Shown: positions 25,504-34,810, counted from the stretch's first letter. The stretch is 44,536 nucleotides of DNA from Deltaproteobacteria bacterium (GCA_006226755.1 SBGE01000071.1:1-44536), one strand, 5' to 3'. Notes: generated by a model not told the origin, from the letters alone. Translations and numbers: made by a program.

Positions 25504-26319
25504 ATGCTTCGCCTTATTACAATTGTCGCCTTTATGATTTTTCCTTTTGTCGCTGATGCAGCTAAGAGTGATGCTGTGGTAGCAACAGTTAATGGATCCA
25601 AAATTACTAAAGATGAACTTGATGAAGCCTACAGACAAAGACTGCTCTTTGTTAATGATAAACCAGCCAGAAAAGAAGATGTTTTAAATGAACTCATCAA
25701 TAGAAGGCTGGGGATTTCTAGAGCTAGAAAAAACAAGCTCGATGAAGATCCTACGGTCAGATATAAGATGGAAGACATCATGTATCATGCTCAAATCTCA
25801 AAAGACCTTGAGCCTAAACTCAAGAAAATTTCAGTTACTGATGATGATGTAAAAAAATATTACGAAGATAATCCTGAGTACAGAACTGCTCACATTCTCT
25901 TTAGAGTTAGGGCCCAACCAGATGATGTAGAAGTTGAAGAGGCTCTAAAGAAAGCGATTGAAGTATACAATACTCTTAAAAAGAATCCTGGAAAGTTTGC
26001 TGAACTTGCCAACAAGTTCTCACAAAGTAGTACTGCTCCAAGTGGGGGAGATATGGGATTCCAACCGGCCATCAGATTGGCTCCAGAATATTTTGAAGCC
26101 ATTAAAGGTAAGGCCAATGAGTATATTTCTCCACCAGTTAGAACTCAGTTTGGTTACCATATCATCAAGATCCTAGCTAAGAAGGATTTCAAGTCAGTTA
26201 ACATGCCGCTCTATAAGAAAATTGTCTATGACAAGAAAAGAGACTCAGTTCTTGCTAAATATTTCGATGATTTGAGAAAAGGCGCCAACATCTCAGTTGA
26301 AGATAAGCTGATCAAATAA
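25504..26319 (+). CDS. Exported parvulin-type peptidyl-prolyl isomerase
   Basis: A periplasmic folding factor of the PpiC/PrsA/SurA class. After a signal peptide ending near ADA comes a SurA_N-like helical region and one parvulin domain with the family motifs AHILFR, GGDMG and FGYHIIK. The start chosen, ATG at 25504, has GGGG seven bases upstream; an in-frame ATG at 25498 is only one base from it. The mature protein is about 250 residues. It is followed by a strong hairpin terminator and a second SurA-type protein, so the two probably serve outer membrane protein folding together. No lipobox is seen, so it is probably soluble. Confidence 0.88.
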   Translation: MLRLITIVAFMIFPFVADAAKSDAVVATVNGSKITKDELDEAYRQRLLFVNDKPARKEDVLNELINRRLGISRARKNKLDEDPTVRYKMEDIMYHAQISKDLEPKLKKISVTDDDVKKYYEDNPEYRTAHILFRVRAQPDDVEVEEALKKAIEVYNTLKKNPGKFAELANKFSQSSTAPSGGDMGFQPAIRLAPEYFEAIKGKANEYISPPVRTQFGYHIIKILAKKDFKSVNMPLYKKIVYDKKRDSVLAKYFDDLRKGANISVEDKLIK

Positions 26320-26350
26320 TCTAAGATTACACTTTCTATGTATATTAAAG

Positions 26351-26380
26351 AAAAGCGGCTTGTAGGAGCCGCTTTTTTTA
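26351..26380 (+). terminator. Intrinsic terminator between the two chaperone genes
   Basis: An 8-bp GC-rich stem (AAGCGGCT with AGCCGCTT, loop TGTAGG) is followed by a run of T. The complementary strand also has a T-rich flank, so it could work in both directions. It separates the parvulin gene from the SurA-like gene 17 bases further on. Confidence 0.9.
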
Positions 26381-26396
26381 TCTATTTTATATCTCT

Positions 26397-27317
26397 ATGA
26401 TGAGATCACTTAAAACTTTATTGTTCGCTGCACTATTATTCTCAACCCAATCGCAAGCCAAGCTGCTCGATAAGGTTGTTGCTGTCTTCAATGACAAAGT
26501 CATTACACATTCTCAAGTTAAGAGAATTTCTTCCAATATGCCGGCTAGAAGAAATATTTCTCCTGTCATTTATAACAAAGCTAAAATGAGTGAAATGGAG
26601 TTGGCTGAATTGATCACTCATCGTTATATGATCAGGGCCAGACTAAGTGAAATTGGTTACATCATTGAAGATGATCAGGTTGAATCTCAAATTAAGTCTA
26701 CTGAGAAAAGACTTAGACTAAATAGAGCGGCACTTCTTCAATTTTTGAATTCAAACAATATGACCTTTGATGAATATTTTGAAATCATTAGAGAAACAAT
26801 TGAGTTCAATATTTTTAATTCCAGAATTATTCAGCCACTAATCTCAATTACGGATCAAGAAATCAAAAATAGATTCTATAGAATGAATGTCAATAACAAG
26901 ACACTCAACTTCAGATACAATTTGGTTGATTTCTCATTCCCTAGAAACAAGATGAGTGGAGCTATGAAGGGTAACTTCAAAGAGATGCTTACAAAGTTTC
27001 AAACTACTGGAATCCTTCCAGAGCGTTTTAAAGAATTAACTACAAACGTTTTAGGTAATATAACTGAAGATGGACTTACCAATGACCTAAAGAGACTATT
27101 GAAAAGAACTGACGAAGGTAGTTTTAGTAGTGTCATTCTAATTGGTGATGCATACCACGTTTTCTTTGTTAAAAAGAAAGATCTTGTTGCCAGTGAAGTT
27201 TTCAAGCGGGCCAAGCCTCAAATCAAACAGCAAATTTTCGAAGAGGAAGCTCAAAAAGTAACCGAACTGTGGTTCAAAAGAGAACAAAACAGGCATTACC
27301 TCAAATATTTTCTCTAG
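26397..27317 (+). CDS. SurA-like periplasmic chaperone
   Basis: A 306-residue protein with a signal peptide (cleavage near SQA, residue 21) and a SurA-type N-terminal domain: KVVAVFNDKVITHSQV followed by a long helical region. The C-terminal part is in the position of a parvulin domain, but the HILxR, GGDxG and FGYHI motifs are absent, so it probably acts as a chaperone and not as an isomerase. The following gene resembles pdxA, as in the surA-pdxA pair of E. coli, which supports the identification. The two consecutive ATGs have no ribosome binding site and lie just after a terminator. Confidence 0.75.
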   Translation: MMRSLKTLLFAALLFSTQSQAKLLDKVVAVFNDKVITHSQVKRISSNMPARRNISPVIYNKAKMSEMELAELITHRYMIRARLSEIGYIIEDDQVESQIKSTEKRLRLNRAALLQFLNSNNMTFDEYFEIIRETIEFNIFNSRIIQPLISITDQEIKNRFYRMNVNNKTLNFRYNLVDFSFPRNKMSGAMKGNFKEMLTKFQTTGILPERFKELTTNVLGNITEDGLTNDLKRLLKRTDEGSFSSVILIGDAYHVFFVKKKDLVASEVFKRAKPQIKQQIFEEEAQKVTELWFKREQNRHYLKYFL

Positions 27318-27325
27318 AGGCATAA

Positions 27326-28240
27326 ATGATTCTGGTTACCCAGGGTTCTAGGCCATCTATTGGTTTAGAAGTCTTCTTTAAAAGCTTTCTCTCTATTGAA
27401 AAGCTCTATCAGAGTCATTTTAAGCTTTTTGCCTGCAAGTCTGATGTTGAAAAAACCCTTTCTTCATTAAACATTCCATATTCAATTGAAAAAGATTCAT
27501 TAAAATTATCTACTCGTTCAATCAATACAAATTGGGTAGAAGATTCAAAGCCAACACTCAACTCTCTACTGTCGGCGCTTTCTGAAATCAGTTCAACAGA
27601 TACGCTCGTCACACTTCCTAGTGATAAAAAATCTTTCCAGCATGGAGAGACCAATTACAGTGGGTATACACAATTTTTTCGATATCATTTCAAGAAAGAA
27701 AACCTTTGCATGGTTTTTAAGGGTCGGGAAAATTCAATTGGTCTCATTACAGATCATATTGCTCTCAAAGACGTTCCAAGTATTTCTTCAGAACTTATTA
27801 TTAAACGGGCCCAAACAATGCTCGAATCGAGTCTCTATAAAAGTACCCAATCAATACTATTTTCAGGATTGAATCCACACTGTGGAGAAGATGGACTCAT
27901 TGGATCAGAAGACTCTGTAGTGACTGAAGCTTTACATGAACTTGAAAAAGCATATCCTTCCAAAAAGTTTATTGGCCCATTACCAGCAGATACCATCTGG
28001 AAGCATGACTCGTTCAGCAAATCTGATTCATTCACTTTTTTCATGTATCACGACCAAGGTCTTGGTGTATTCAAGACTAAGAATAAACTCATTGGTGCGA
28101 ACATCACTCTAGGCTTGGATTTTTTGAGAATGAGCGTTGACCACGGAACCGCACCTGATATTGCTTATAAAAATTCTGCTGACTACAGTGGATGCTTGTT
28201 TGTTTTAAAAGAAGCTATAAAGAGGGAGATTGGTCAATGA
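27326..28240 (+). CDS. pdxA: PdxA-like 4-phosphohydroxythreonine dehydrogenase
   Basis: PdxA oxidises 4-phosphohydroxythreonine in pyridoxal phosphate synthesis. The protein (304 aa, about 25 shorter than usual) has the three metal-ligand histidine regions: TDHIALKDVP (H144), NPHCGE (H185) and MYHDQG (H242), plus GPLPADT and SVDHGTAPDIA. The N-terminal GDPxGIGPE motif is changed to GSRPSIGLE, and the substrate-loop GHTE is GYTQ, so activity or substrate range may differ. AGAGG seven bases before the ATG supports the start. It overlaps uvrA by ATGA. Confidence 0.82.
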   Translation: MILVTQGSRPSIGLEVFFKSFLSIEKLYQSHFKLFACKSDVEKTLSSLNIPYSIEKDSLKLSTRSINTNWVEDSKPTLNSLLSALSEISSTDTLVTLPSDKKSFQHGETNYSGYTQFFRYHFKKENLCMVFKGRENSIGLITDHIALKDVPSISSELIIKRAQTMLESSLYKSTQSILFSGLNPHCGEDGLIGSEDSVVTEALHELEKAYPSKKFIGPLPADTIWKHDSFSKSDSFTFFMYHDQGLGVFKTKNKLIGANITLGLDFLRMSVDHGTAPDIAYKNSADYSGCLFVLKEAIKREIGQ

Positions 28241-31047
28241 ACCAAGATTCAATCAACGTCACGAAAGCGAATGTTCACAATCTTAATGAAGTATCCATTA
28301 AAATACCGAAGAACACCCTTACTGTTATTACAGGGCCTAGTGGCTCTGGAAAGTCATCTCTTGCATTTGATACCATCTATGTAGAAGGACAGAGACGTTA
28401 TATTGAAAGTTTAAGCAGCTATGCCAGACAATTTTTGGGACAATATCAAGCCCCGGACGTAGAGAGTATTACCGGTCTTTCTCCAGCAATTGCTATTGAT
28501 CAAAAAACGAGTTCAAGAAATCCTAGATCAACCGTTGGTACCATAACTGAGATTTTTGATTACATGCGTGTTCTCTTTGCTCGCGTTGGAACTCTTTATT
28601 GTCCAGAATCAGGAGAGGAAGTCAAAAGACATACTCCTCCTGAAATCGTCAGAGATATCTTGAAGCACAAAGAGAAATCTAAAGTCTTTATCCTTTCAAA
28701 AATCGTTGATGGAACACATAAAGAGTTGGATTTTCAGATCAAAAAGTTTCTTTCATTAGGTTTTTCAAGAGTTAGAATTGATGGTGAAGTCATGACCATC
28801 GATGATGAGATTAAGCTACCAAGGACAGGAACTCACTCCCTTGAACTGGTTGTTGATAGAATTCTTCTCAAAGAAGGTGTTGAAAAAAGACTAACTGATA
28901 GTGTCGAGCACGCCTTAAAGCTTGGTGACGGAATCATTACCGTACTAGTCGAAGAAAAAGAGTTTGTTTATTCCGAAAAAAACATGGCACCCAAAAGTGG
29001 TAATGTCTATCCCGATCTGGAGCCAAGACTTTTCTCATTCAATTCACCACTAGGTGCTTGTCCTACTTGTAATGGACTTGGCGAAAGTAAGACCTTTGAT
29101 CATGATCTACTACTATTCGATGAAAATCTCTCTATCCCTGATGGGGCCATTCCTGTCATCACTAAAAGGAATTCATTTCTTTTTAAGATGGTAGAAAATA
29201 TGGCAGAGCAGGAGAAAATCGATTTTGACACTCCTTACAAGAAATTGCCCAAGAAATTTAAAGATCTTCTTTTTGAAGGCTCAGACACCATTTATGAATT
29301 CAATTTCCAAAGTGAAAACTCAAAATTTCAATTCAAAAAATCATTCCCAGGCTTAATCACCTGGCTTGAGAAAAAGTTTCTTGAAACTGGATCTGAAAGA
29401 GTGAGAAAAAGTCTTGAAGAATATATGAACATCAAGACCTGTCGAAGTTGTAATGGGTTGAGATTGAATAAAGTGGCACTCTCTACTCTTATTGATAAGA
29501 AAAACATTATGGAACTTTGTGTTTTCAGCATTGAAGATGCATCAAAGTTTTTCAGCACCCTTAAGCTTGAAGGTGAAAAGAAATTGATTGGTGAAAAGCT
29601 TATAAAGGAAGTTTCGAATCGACTCAACTTTCTTGTCGACGTAGGACTTGGCTACCTTTCACTTAATCGTTCCGCTGCTTCACTCAGTGGGGGAGAGAGC
29701 CAGAGGATTCGTCTTGCCACCCAAATTGGTTCAGCTCTTTCTGGTGTTCTCTACGTACTTGATGAGCCATCAATTGGTCTGCATCAAAGAGATAATCAGC
29801 GACTTATTGAAACCATGAAAAATCTTAGAGATATTGGAAATACTGTTCTCGTTGTTGAACATGATGAAGAAACAATGCGTGAATCAGACTATATTATTGA
29901 CATGGGACCAGGTGCAGGGATTCATGGTGGAACTATTGTAGCTCACGGCACTCCAAGCGAAATCCTAAAGAAGAAAACTGTCACCAGTAATTATCTCAAT
30001 GGTAATGTAGAGATAACAATTCCAGACACTAGAAGAGCTGCAAAAAAGTTCATCAAGCTATTAGGCGCAAAAGATAACAACCTTCAAAAAATCGATGTTG
30101 AAATTCCACTATCTACTCTCACGTGCATTACTGGAGTTAGCGGAAGTGGCAAGTCTACACTTGTTCACAATGTTCTAACACCTGCTGTTCGGGCCTATCT
30201 TTCACGCAAAGACAAGCAGCTCTATCATCGCAATAATTACCGTGCGATTACGGGTCTGTCGGATATTAAGAGTATTATTGAATTGGACCAGAGTCCTATT
30301 GGGCGAACTCCACATTCAAACCCTGCTACATACTCTGGCGTTTTTGATGAGATCAGAACCCTTTATAGCAAGACTCCCGAATCCCAAGTTCGTGGTTATA
30401 AACCAGGTCGCTTTAGTTTCAATGTGAAAGGCGGTCGATGTGAAGCTTGCGAAGGTAATGGTGTTAAAAAAATTGAAATGCATTTTCTTCCTGATGTTTT
30501 TATCGAATGTAGTGAATGTAGAGGAACTCGTTTTAACAAAGAAACTCTATCGATTCTTTACAAGGGTAAAAGTATTTCTGATGTTCTAAATATGACTATT
30601 GAAGAAGGTCATGATTTCTTCTCCAATCACACAAAGATGAAAAGAATTTTGGGCACCATGGTTTCTGTGGGTCTTGGTTATATGAAGCTTGGTCAACCTG
30701 CCACAACTCTTAGTGGGGGAGAGGCCCAGCGATTAAAACTGAGTAAAGAACTAGCGAAGAAGACTCGAGGGCATACTCTTTATATTCTTGATGAGCCAAC
30801 CACCGGTCTACACTTTGAAGACATTCGAGTACTTCTTGATGCAATCAACTCACTAGTTGCTGATGATAACACTGTCATAATTATTGAGCACAATCTTGAT
30901 GTAATCAAATCAGCTGACCATGTCATTGACTTAGGTCCAGAAGGTGGCCAGGGTGGTGGAGCAATTGTCGCTACAGGGACACCAGAAGAGGTTTCAAAAG
31001 TTAAGGGAAGCTTTACTGGAAAATATTTAAAAAAAGTTCTTAAGTGA
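28237..31047 (+). CDS. uvrA: Excinuclease ABC subunit UvrA
   Basis: DNA damage-recognition ATPase of nucleotide excision repair, 936 aa. Tandem ABC modules are clear: Walker A GPSGSGKS (33-40), signature SLSGGESQRI and DEPSIGLH, then a second Walker A GVSGSGKST, TLSGGEAQRLKL and DEPTTGLH. Zinc-binding CxxC pairs occur in CPTCNG/CRSCNG and in CEACEG/CSECRG. The frame is open upstream to 28192, but ATG at 28237 has GGGAG about nine bases before it and overlaps the pdxA stop (ATGA). The expected partner Mfd is encoded upstream in the same block. Confidence 0.97.
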   Translation: MNQDSINVTKANVHNLNEVSIKIPKNTLTVITGPSGSGKSSLAFDTIYVEGQRRYIESLSSYARQFLGQYQAPDVESITGLSPAIAIDQKTSSRNPRSTVGTITEIFDYMRVLFARVGTLYCPESGEEVKRHTPPEIVRDILKHKEKSKVFILSKIVDGTHKELDFQIKKFLSLGFSRVRIDGEVMTIDDEIKLPRTGTHSLELVVDRILLKEGVEKRLTDSVEHALKLGDGIITVLVEEKEFVYSEKNMAPKSGNVYPDLEPRLFSFNSPLGACPTCNGLGESKTFDHDLLLFDENLSIPDGAIPVITKRNSFLFKMVENMAEQEKIDFDTPYKKLPKKFKDLLFEGSDTIYEFNFQSENSKFQFKKSFPGLITWLEKKFLETGSERVRKSLEEYMNIKTCRSCNGLRLNKVALSTLIDKKNIMELCVFSIEDASKFFSTLKLEGEKKLIGEKLIKEVSNRLNFLVDVGLGYLSLNRSAASLSGGESQRIRLATQIGSALSGVLYVLDEPSIGLHQRDNQRLIETMKNLRDIGNTVLVVEHDEETMRESDYIIDMGPGAGIHGGTIVAHGTPSEILKKKTVTSNYLNGNVEITIPDTRRAAKKFIKLLGAKDNNLQKIDVEIPLSTLTCITGVSGSGKSTLVHNVLTPAVRAYLSRKDKQLYHRNNYRAITGLSDIKSIIELDQSPIGRTPHSNPATYSGVFDEIRTLYSKTPESQVRGYKPGRFSFNVKGGRCEACEGNGVKKIEMHFLPDVFIECSECRGTRFNKETLSILYKGKSISDVLNMTIEEGHDFFSNHTKMKRILGTMVSVGLGYMKLGQPATTLSGGEAQRLKLSKELAKKTRGHTLYILDEPTTGLHFEDIRVLLDAINSLVADDNTVIIIEHNLDVIKSADHVIDLGPEGGQGGGAIVATGTPEEVSKVKGSFTGKYLKKVLK

Positions 31048-31811
31048 TGATTTCTGATCCCAATCACCCAGACTTGGCAATTTATAGTACTCTTAGAAAA
31101 GATTCATTAAATGACGGGCTCTTTGTTGCTGAAAGCTTGAAGGTAGTCAAGAAGCTAATCGATTCAGATTATGAATTGGTTTCTCTTCTTGTTTCAGAAT
31201 CTTTCTTAAGTGAAAATTCTGACTTTCTTTCTGATAAAGATTATCAGGTTGTTTCTGACGCTGTTTCCGAAAGTATGACCGGTAAAAAATATCACAAGGG
31301 AATTATGGCCATTGGTAAAATGAAGCCATTCATATCCCTTGAAAATTTGGATGGACCAATTCTTGTCTTAAATGGATTAACTTCACCTGAGAATGTCGGG
31401 GCAATGATGAGAAATGCCGCGGGCTTTGGGGTCAAGAATGTTCTATTTGATCACAGGACTTGTCATCCTTTTCTTAAGCGATGCATTCGTGTCGGTATGG
31501 GAAATACATTCTTTTTGAATTTTTATGAGTCACATGATCTTAGATCAGATTTGTTAGAGCTCAAAGAATTTGGCTACCAAATCATAGGCACGGCCAATGA
31601 GAGTAATTCAATCTCATTAAGAGAATTCAAGTTCCCAAAAGATTCTGCATTAATTATCGGTAGTGAAGGAGACGGGATGGATGAAGAAATCAAGGCATGC
31701 AGTGATGTCCTATTGAAGATTCCTATGATTGAAGGAGTTCAACATTTCAACGCTGCATGCGCATCAGCAGTTTTTCTCTACGAAATCTCTCAGAGTTCAA
31801 ATCTTCTGTAG
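31047..31811 (+). CDS. TrmH/SpoU-family RNA 2'-O-methyltransferase
   Basis: A 254-residue SPOUT methyltransferase for tRNA or rRNA ribose. Motif 1 [14 protein letters not shown], motif 2 [10 protein letters not shown] and motif 3 [17 protein letters not shown] are present; in motif 3 a His occupies the place of the usual Ser. The N-terminal region resembles the substrate-binding domain seen in RlmB/TsnR-type enzymes. The ATG overlaps the uvrA stop by one base; a GTG three bases upstream is an alternative. The 3' end overlaps ribH on the opposite strand by 22 bases. The exact target nucleotide cannot be inferred. Confidence 0.85.
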   Translation: MISDPNHPDLAIYSTLRKDSLNDGLFVAESLKVVKKLIDSDYELVSLLVSESFLSENSDFLSDKDYQVVSDAVSESMTGKKYHKGIMAIGKMKPFISLENLDGPILVLNGLTSPENVGAMMRNAAGFGVKNVLFDHRTCHPFLKRCIRVGMGNTFFLNFYESHDLRSDLLELKEFGYQIIGTANESNSISLREFKFPKDSALIIGSEGDGMDEEIKACSDVLLKIPMIEGVQHFNAACASAVFLYEISQSSNLL

Positions 31812-32260
31812 AGACTTCCCATTTCGATGGCACTCATTGCTGCGTCCCATCCCTTGTTTCCTGCTTTGGTTCCAGCTCTCTCAATGGCTTGTTCTAGATT
31901 ATCAGTTGTAATCACACCAAAGATCACAGGAATTTCAGTATCAAGACTTACTTTTGAACAACCCTTTGCAACTTCTGCTGATACAAAATCAAAATGCGGA
32001 GTTGTTCCTCTGATAACTGCACCAAGGCAGATGATCGCATCATATTTTTTTGTTTGAGCTAGTTTTTTTGCGGCCAATGGAATTTCAAAGCTTCCTGGAA
32101 CCCATGCTGTATCAACATTATTAAGATCGGCCTTATGTCTTTTTAGACAATCATAAGCACCGTCGAGAAGTTTTCCAGAAATAAATTCATTAAAACGTCC
32201 TACAACGATTCCAAATTTTAGACCTTCAGCGTTTAAATGACCTTCAAGTATTTGAGCCAT
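31790..32260 (-). CDS. ribH: 6,7-dimethyl-8-ribityllumazine synthase
   Basis: Condenses the ribitylamino pyrimidine with dihydroxybutanone phosphate in riboflavin synthesis, 156 aa. Recognisable segments are [45 protein letters not shown] and [16 protein letters not shown]. The ATG at 32260 has GGAG seven bases upstream, better than the longer frame from 32275. The gene begins inside the last 17 bases of ribB. Its end overlaps the convergent methyltransferase gene. Confidence 0.95.
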   Translation of the reverse strand: MAQILEGHLNAEGLKFGIVVGRFNEFISGKLLDGAYDCLKRHKADLNNVDTAWVPGSFEIPLAAKKLAQTKKYDAIICLGAVIRGTTPHFDFVSAEVAKGCSKVSLDTEIPVIFGVITTDNLEQAIERAGTKAGNKGWDAAMSAIEMGSLYRRFEL

Positions 32261-32897
32261 AGTGATTCTCCACATTTGAATAGAAAGAGTTTGATAAGAT
32301 CTTTCTTTTATAATCGATTAAATCTTCGATTGAGATAATTTTTAAATTATGTGTTTTCGCAAACTCCAAAAGTTGCGGAAGTCTTGCGAGTGTTCCATCT
32401 GGATTAAGGATTTCACAAATAACACCACAAGCTTTGAAGCCGGCCATTCGTGATAAATCAACTGCTGCTTCTGTGTGACCAGGCCTCTCAAGAACCCCAC
32501 CATCTTTTGCAATCAATGGAAAAATGTGTCCAGGACGACAAAGATCATCTGCACCCATATTGTCATCTACCAGAGTTTTTACAGTGAGGGCCCTGTCTGC
32601 AGATGAAATTCCCGTACCGCCGTGAACTGAATCAATCGAAACTGTAAATGCGGTAGAGTGAACTGAATCATTATCTTTTACCATTGGGTCGAGTTGATAC
32701 TTCTTTGCAATGGCAGATGAAACCGGAGCGCAAATCAAACCTTTTCCATAATTTGCCATAAAAGTAATATCGTCAGCTGTACACTTTTCAGCGGACATGA
32801 TGAGATCACCTTCGTTTTCACGATTCTCATCATCAACTACGATAACCATTTTACCGTTTTCAATTTCAAGAATAGCTTCTTCGATTTTATTCAACAT
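32244..32897 (-). CDS. ribB: 3,4-dihydroxy-2-butanone 4-phosphate synthase
   Basis: Makes the four-carbon riboflavin precursor from ribulose 5-phosphate, 217 aa. The acidic motif [10 protein letters not shown], the [12 protein letters not shown] and [10 protein letters not shown] segments are diagnostic. The protein stops after the DHBP synthase domain; the GTP cyclohydrolase II half of the common RibBA fusion is missing, so RibA must be encoded elsewhere. The ATG follows the ribE stop directly. Confidence 0.94.
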   Translation of the reverse strand: MLNKIEEAILEIENGKMVIVVDDENRENEGDLIMSAEKCTADDITFMANYGKGLICAPVSSAIAKKYQLDPMVKDNDSVHSTAFTVSIDSVHGGTGISSADRALTVKTLVDDNMGADDLCRPGHIFPLIAKDGGVLERPGHTEAAVDLSRMAGFKACGVICEILNPDGTLARLPQLLEFAKTHNLKIISIEDLIDYKRKILSNSFYSNVENHYGSNT

Positions 32898-33551
32898 TTA
32901 AAAACCCTGTTCAGAAAGCCAGTTCATCGTAATTTTTGATTCTGGATTCTGTTTGTTGGCATAATTAAGCATGTTTTCCACATATTTAGCCAATATATCA
33001 ACTTCAATATTTACGAGATCCCCAACTTGTCTGTGTTGTAAGATCGTGTTTGCCCAAGTGTGTGGAATTATTGAAAGCCTAAACACACATTCATCCATCT
33101 GATGTTCTGCAATAGTCAAACTGATACCATCGATAGCAACTGAACCTTCGGCAACAAAGTAGCGACCTAGCTCCTTTGGGTAAGAAACACTAAGCATATA
33201 GTTTTGCCCAAGATTCCTGATTTCAGAAATTTTTCCAAAACCATTAACGTGACCCTGGACCATATGGCCACCCAAACGATCACTTGCCCTTAGGGCAAGC
33301 TCTGTATTCACAACATCATTTGGTTTCAAATTACCAAGTGTCGTTTTCTCAAGTGTTGTATGAACGGCCTGAAAAGTGACGAGATCACCATTAATCTGAG
33401 TCGCTGTCTGGCAGACTCCGTTTACTGCTACTGAATCATCAATTTTGATTTGTTTATCAGCACCTTTAAATTCAATCGTAAAAGTCTTTCCTTCCTTGTT
33501 AGGATGGATCTCTTTTACTTTAGAAATTTGCTGAATCAATCCCGTAAACAT
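32898..33551 (-). CDS. ribE: Riboflavin synthase, alpha subunit
   Basis: Dismutates ribityllumazine to riboflavin, 217 aa. The MFTGLI start and the two repeated lumazine-binding halves are clear (DSVAVNGVCQTA near 38-49 and GSVAIDGISLTIA in the second half). GGHMVQGHVNG is characteristic. Its ATG shares one base with the ribD stop. Confidence 0.95.
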   Translation of the reverse strand: MFTGLIQQISKVKEIHPNKEGKTFTIEFKGADKQIKIDDSVAVNGVCQTATQINGDLVTFQAVHTTLEKTTLGNLKPNDVVNTELALRASDRLGGHMVQGHVNGFGKISEIRNLGQNYMLSVSYPKELGRYFVAEGSVAIDGISLTIAEHQMDECVFRLSIIPHTWANTILQHRQVGDLVNIEVDILAKYVENMLNYANKQNPESKITMNWLSEQGF

Positions 33552-34666
33552 CAGTTCAAACCTTCAGCTTCAATGATGATTTGATTGTTAATCATCTCGT
33601 ATCTTGGATTTCTAAGACTTAATGCCTCTTCCATATTTTCTGTATCACTTTCAAAAAAGCTTCTTCCATTTCCAATCACTTTTGGGGCAATGAAAATCGA
33701 GAGCTTGTCATATTCTTTGGCTTCTATAAACTGAGTGAGAAGGGTTGGTCCACCTTCAATCAAAATGCTTCCAATTTTTTCACTGGCAAGGGCAGTCAAT
33801 ATTTCAGATGGCTTAAGCCAATTACCTTCTCCTGAAACGGGAATAAACTTCACTCCTCTTTCTTCTAGGAGTTTGATTTTTGCCTCTTCGGTCACAGAGT
33901 ATTTTCTCTTTCTAAAAACCATCATGGTCTTTGAAACATACTTGTCATTAAAGAGATTATAATGAGTTTCAAGTCCGGCAGGATCGCCAATTACAATACG
34001 CCAAGGAACTTTTCCCTTATCTAGGCCATAACGAATCGTGAGACTTGGGTTATCATTAATTAATGTTTCTTTACCAATAACAACCGCGTCGTACTTGAAT
34101 CGCAATTCATGAACTTTTTTTCTGGCATCTTCATCAGTTATCCACTTTGAAGAACCGGTACTCGTCACCATTTTTCCATCAAGAGTTTGGGCGAGCTTCA
34201 AGTGAACATATGATTTTTTTTCGACAATAAATTTTTCAAAAGCAGCATTTAGTTCGTGGCAATCATTGGCCAGAACACCAACATCAACCTTGAAACCTTG
34301 ATTGCGAAGATAGTCTACACCTTTGCCGGCCACTTCAGGATTGGGATCAAGTGCTCCCACAACAATTCTCTTTAGAGGCAAGTCTTTCAAAGCTTCAGTA
34401 CAGGGTGGTGTTTTTTTATTTGTGTGACAGCACGGTTCCAGGGTGACATAGAGTGTTGCATTATCGATTGACTCAGTTGCACTCTTAATTGCATTTATCT
34501 CCGCATGAGCTTCGCCACATCTCTCGTGATAACCTTTTCCAATGACCCTAGAATCTTTAACTAGCACCGCTCCCACCATAGGGTTAGGGGAGACCATTCC
34601 TTCGCCTTTACGGGCGAGGTAGAGCGCTTCCTGCATGTAGATGGTATCGAGCGTTTTGTCCTTCAT
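33551..34666 (-). CDS. ribD: Bifunctional riboflavin biosynthesis deaminase/reductase RibD
   Basis: Carries out deamination and reduction of the pyrimidine intermediate, 371 aa. The N-terminal deaminase domain has SPNPMVGAV, AHAEINAI (H54, E56) and EPCCH...TPPC for zinc. The reductase domain follows with KLAQTLDGK, SSKWITDE, NPSLTIR and ILIEGGPTLLTQF. It is first of four rib genes, which run ribD-ribE-ribB-ribH with overlapping ends. No FMN riboswitch is visible in the short upstream region. Confidence 0.95.
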   Translation of the reverse strand: MKDKTLDTIYMQEALYLARKGEGMVSPNPMVGAVLVKDSRVIGKGYHERCGEAHAEINAIKSATESIDNATLYVTLEPCCHTNKKTPPCTEALKDLPLKRIVVGALDPNPEVAGKGVDYLRNQGFKVDVGVLANDCHELNAAFEKFIVEKKSYVHLKLAQTLDGKMVTSTGSSKWITDEDARKKVHELRFKYDAVVIGKETLINDNPSLTIRYGLDKGKVPWRIVIGDPAGLETHYNLFNDKYVSKTMMVFRKRKYSVTEEAKIKLLEERGVKFIPVSGEGNWLKPSEILTALASEKIGSILIEGGPTLLTQFIEAKEYDKLSIFIAPKVIGNGRSFFESDTENMEEALSLRNPRYEMINNQIIIEAEGLN

Positions 34667-34750
34667 AGGCGCTCTTTAAACCTTTTCTTTTGCGCAATGT
34701 CATTGTGCAGAGTTTCAATAGTTGTGGTTCAAAATTTAGGCAAGGGTCTT

Positions 34751-34781
34751 AAAATGAAAAAGCACCCTGAGCGGGTGCTTT
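34751..34781 (-). terminator. Intrinsic terminator after atpE
   Basis: A 9-bp stem (AAAGCACCC with GGGTGCTTT, five-base loop) is followed by TTTTT on the minus strand, about 30 bases past the atpE stop. It would end the dnaN-to-atpE transcript. The remaining gap to ribD (34667-34750) has no other clear feature. Confidence 0.88.
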
Positions 34782-34810
34782 CGTATGTATAAATCTACGT
34801 AATTTCGAAA

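Noticed and set aside
34667-34750. Possible FMN riboswitch upstream of ribD
   Set aside because: The space is too short and none of the conserved RFN-element segments is recognisable.
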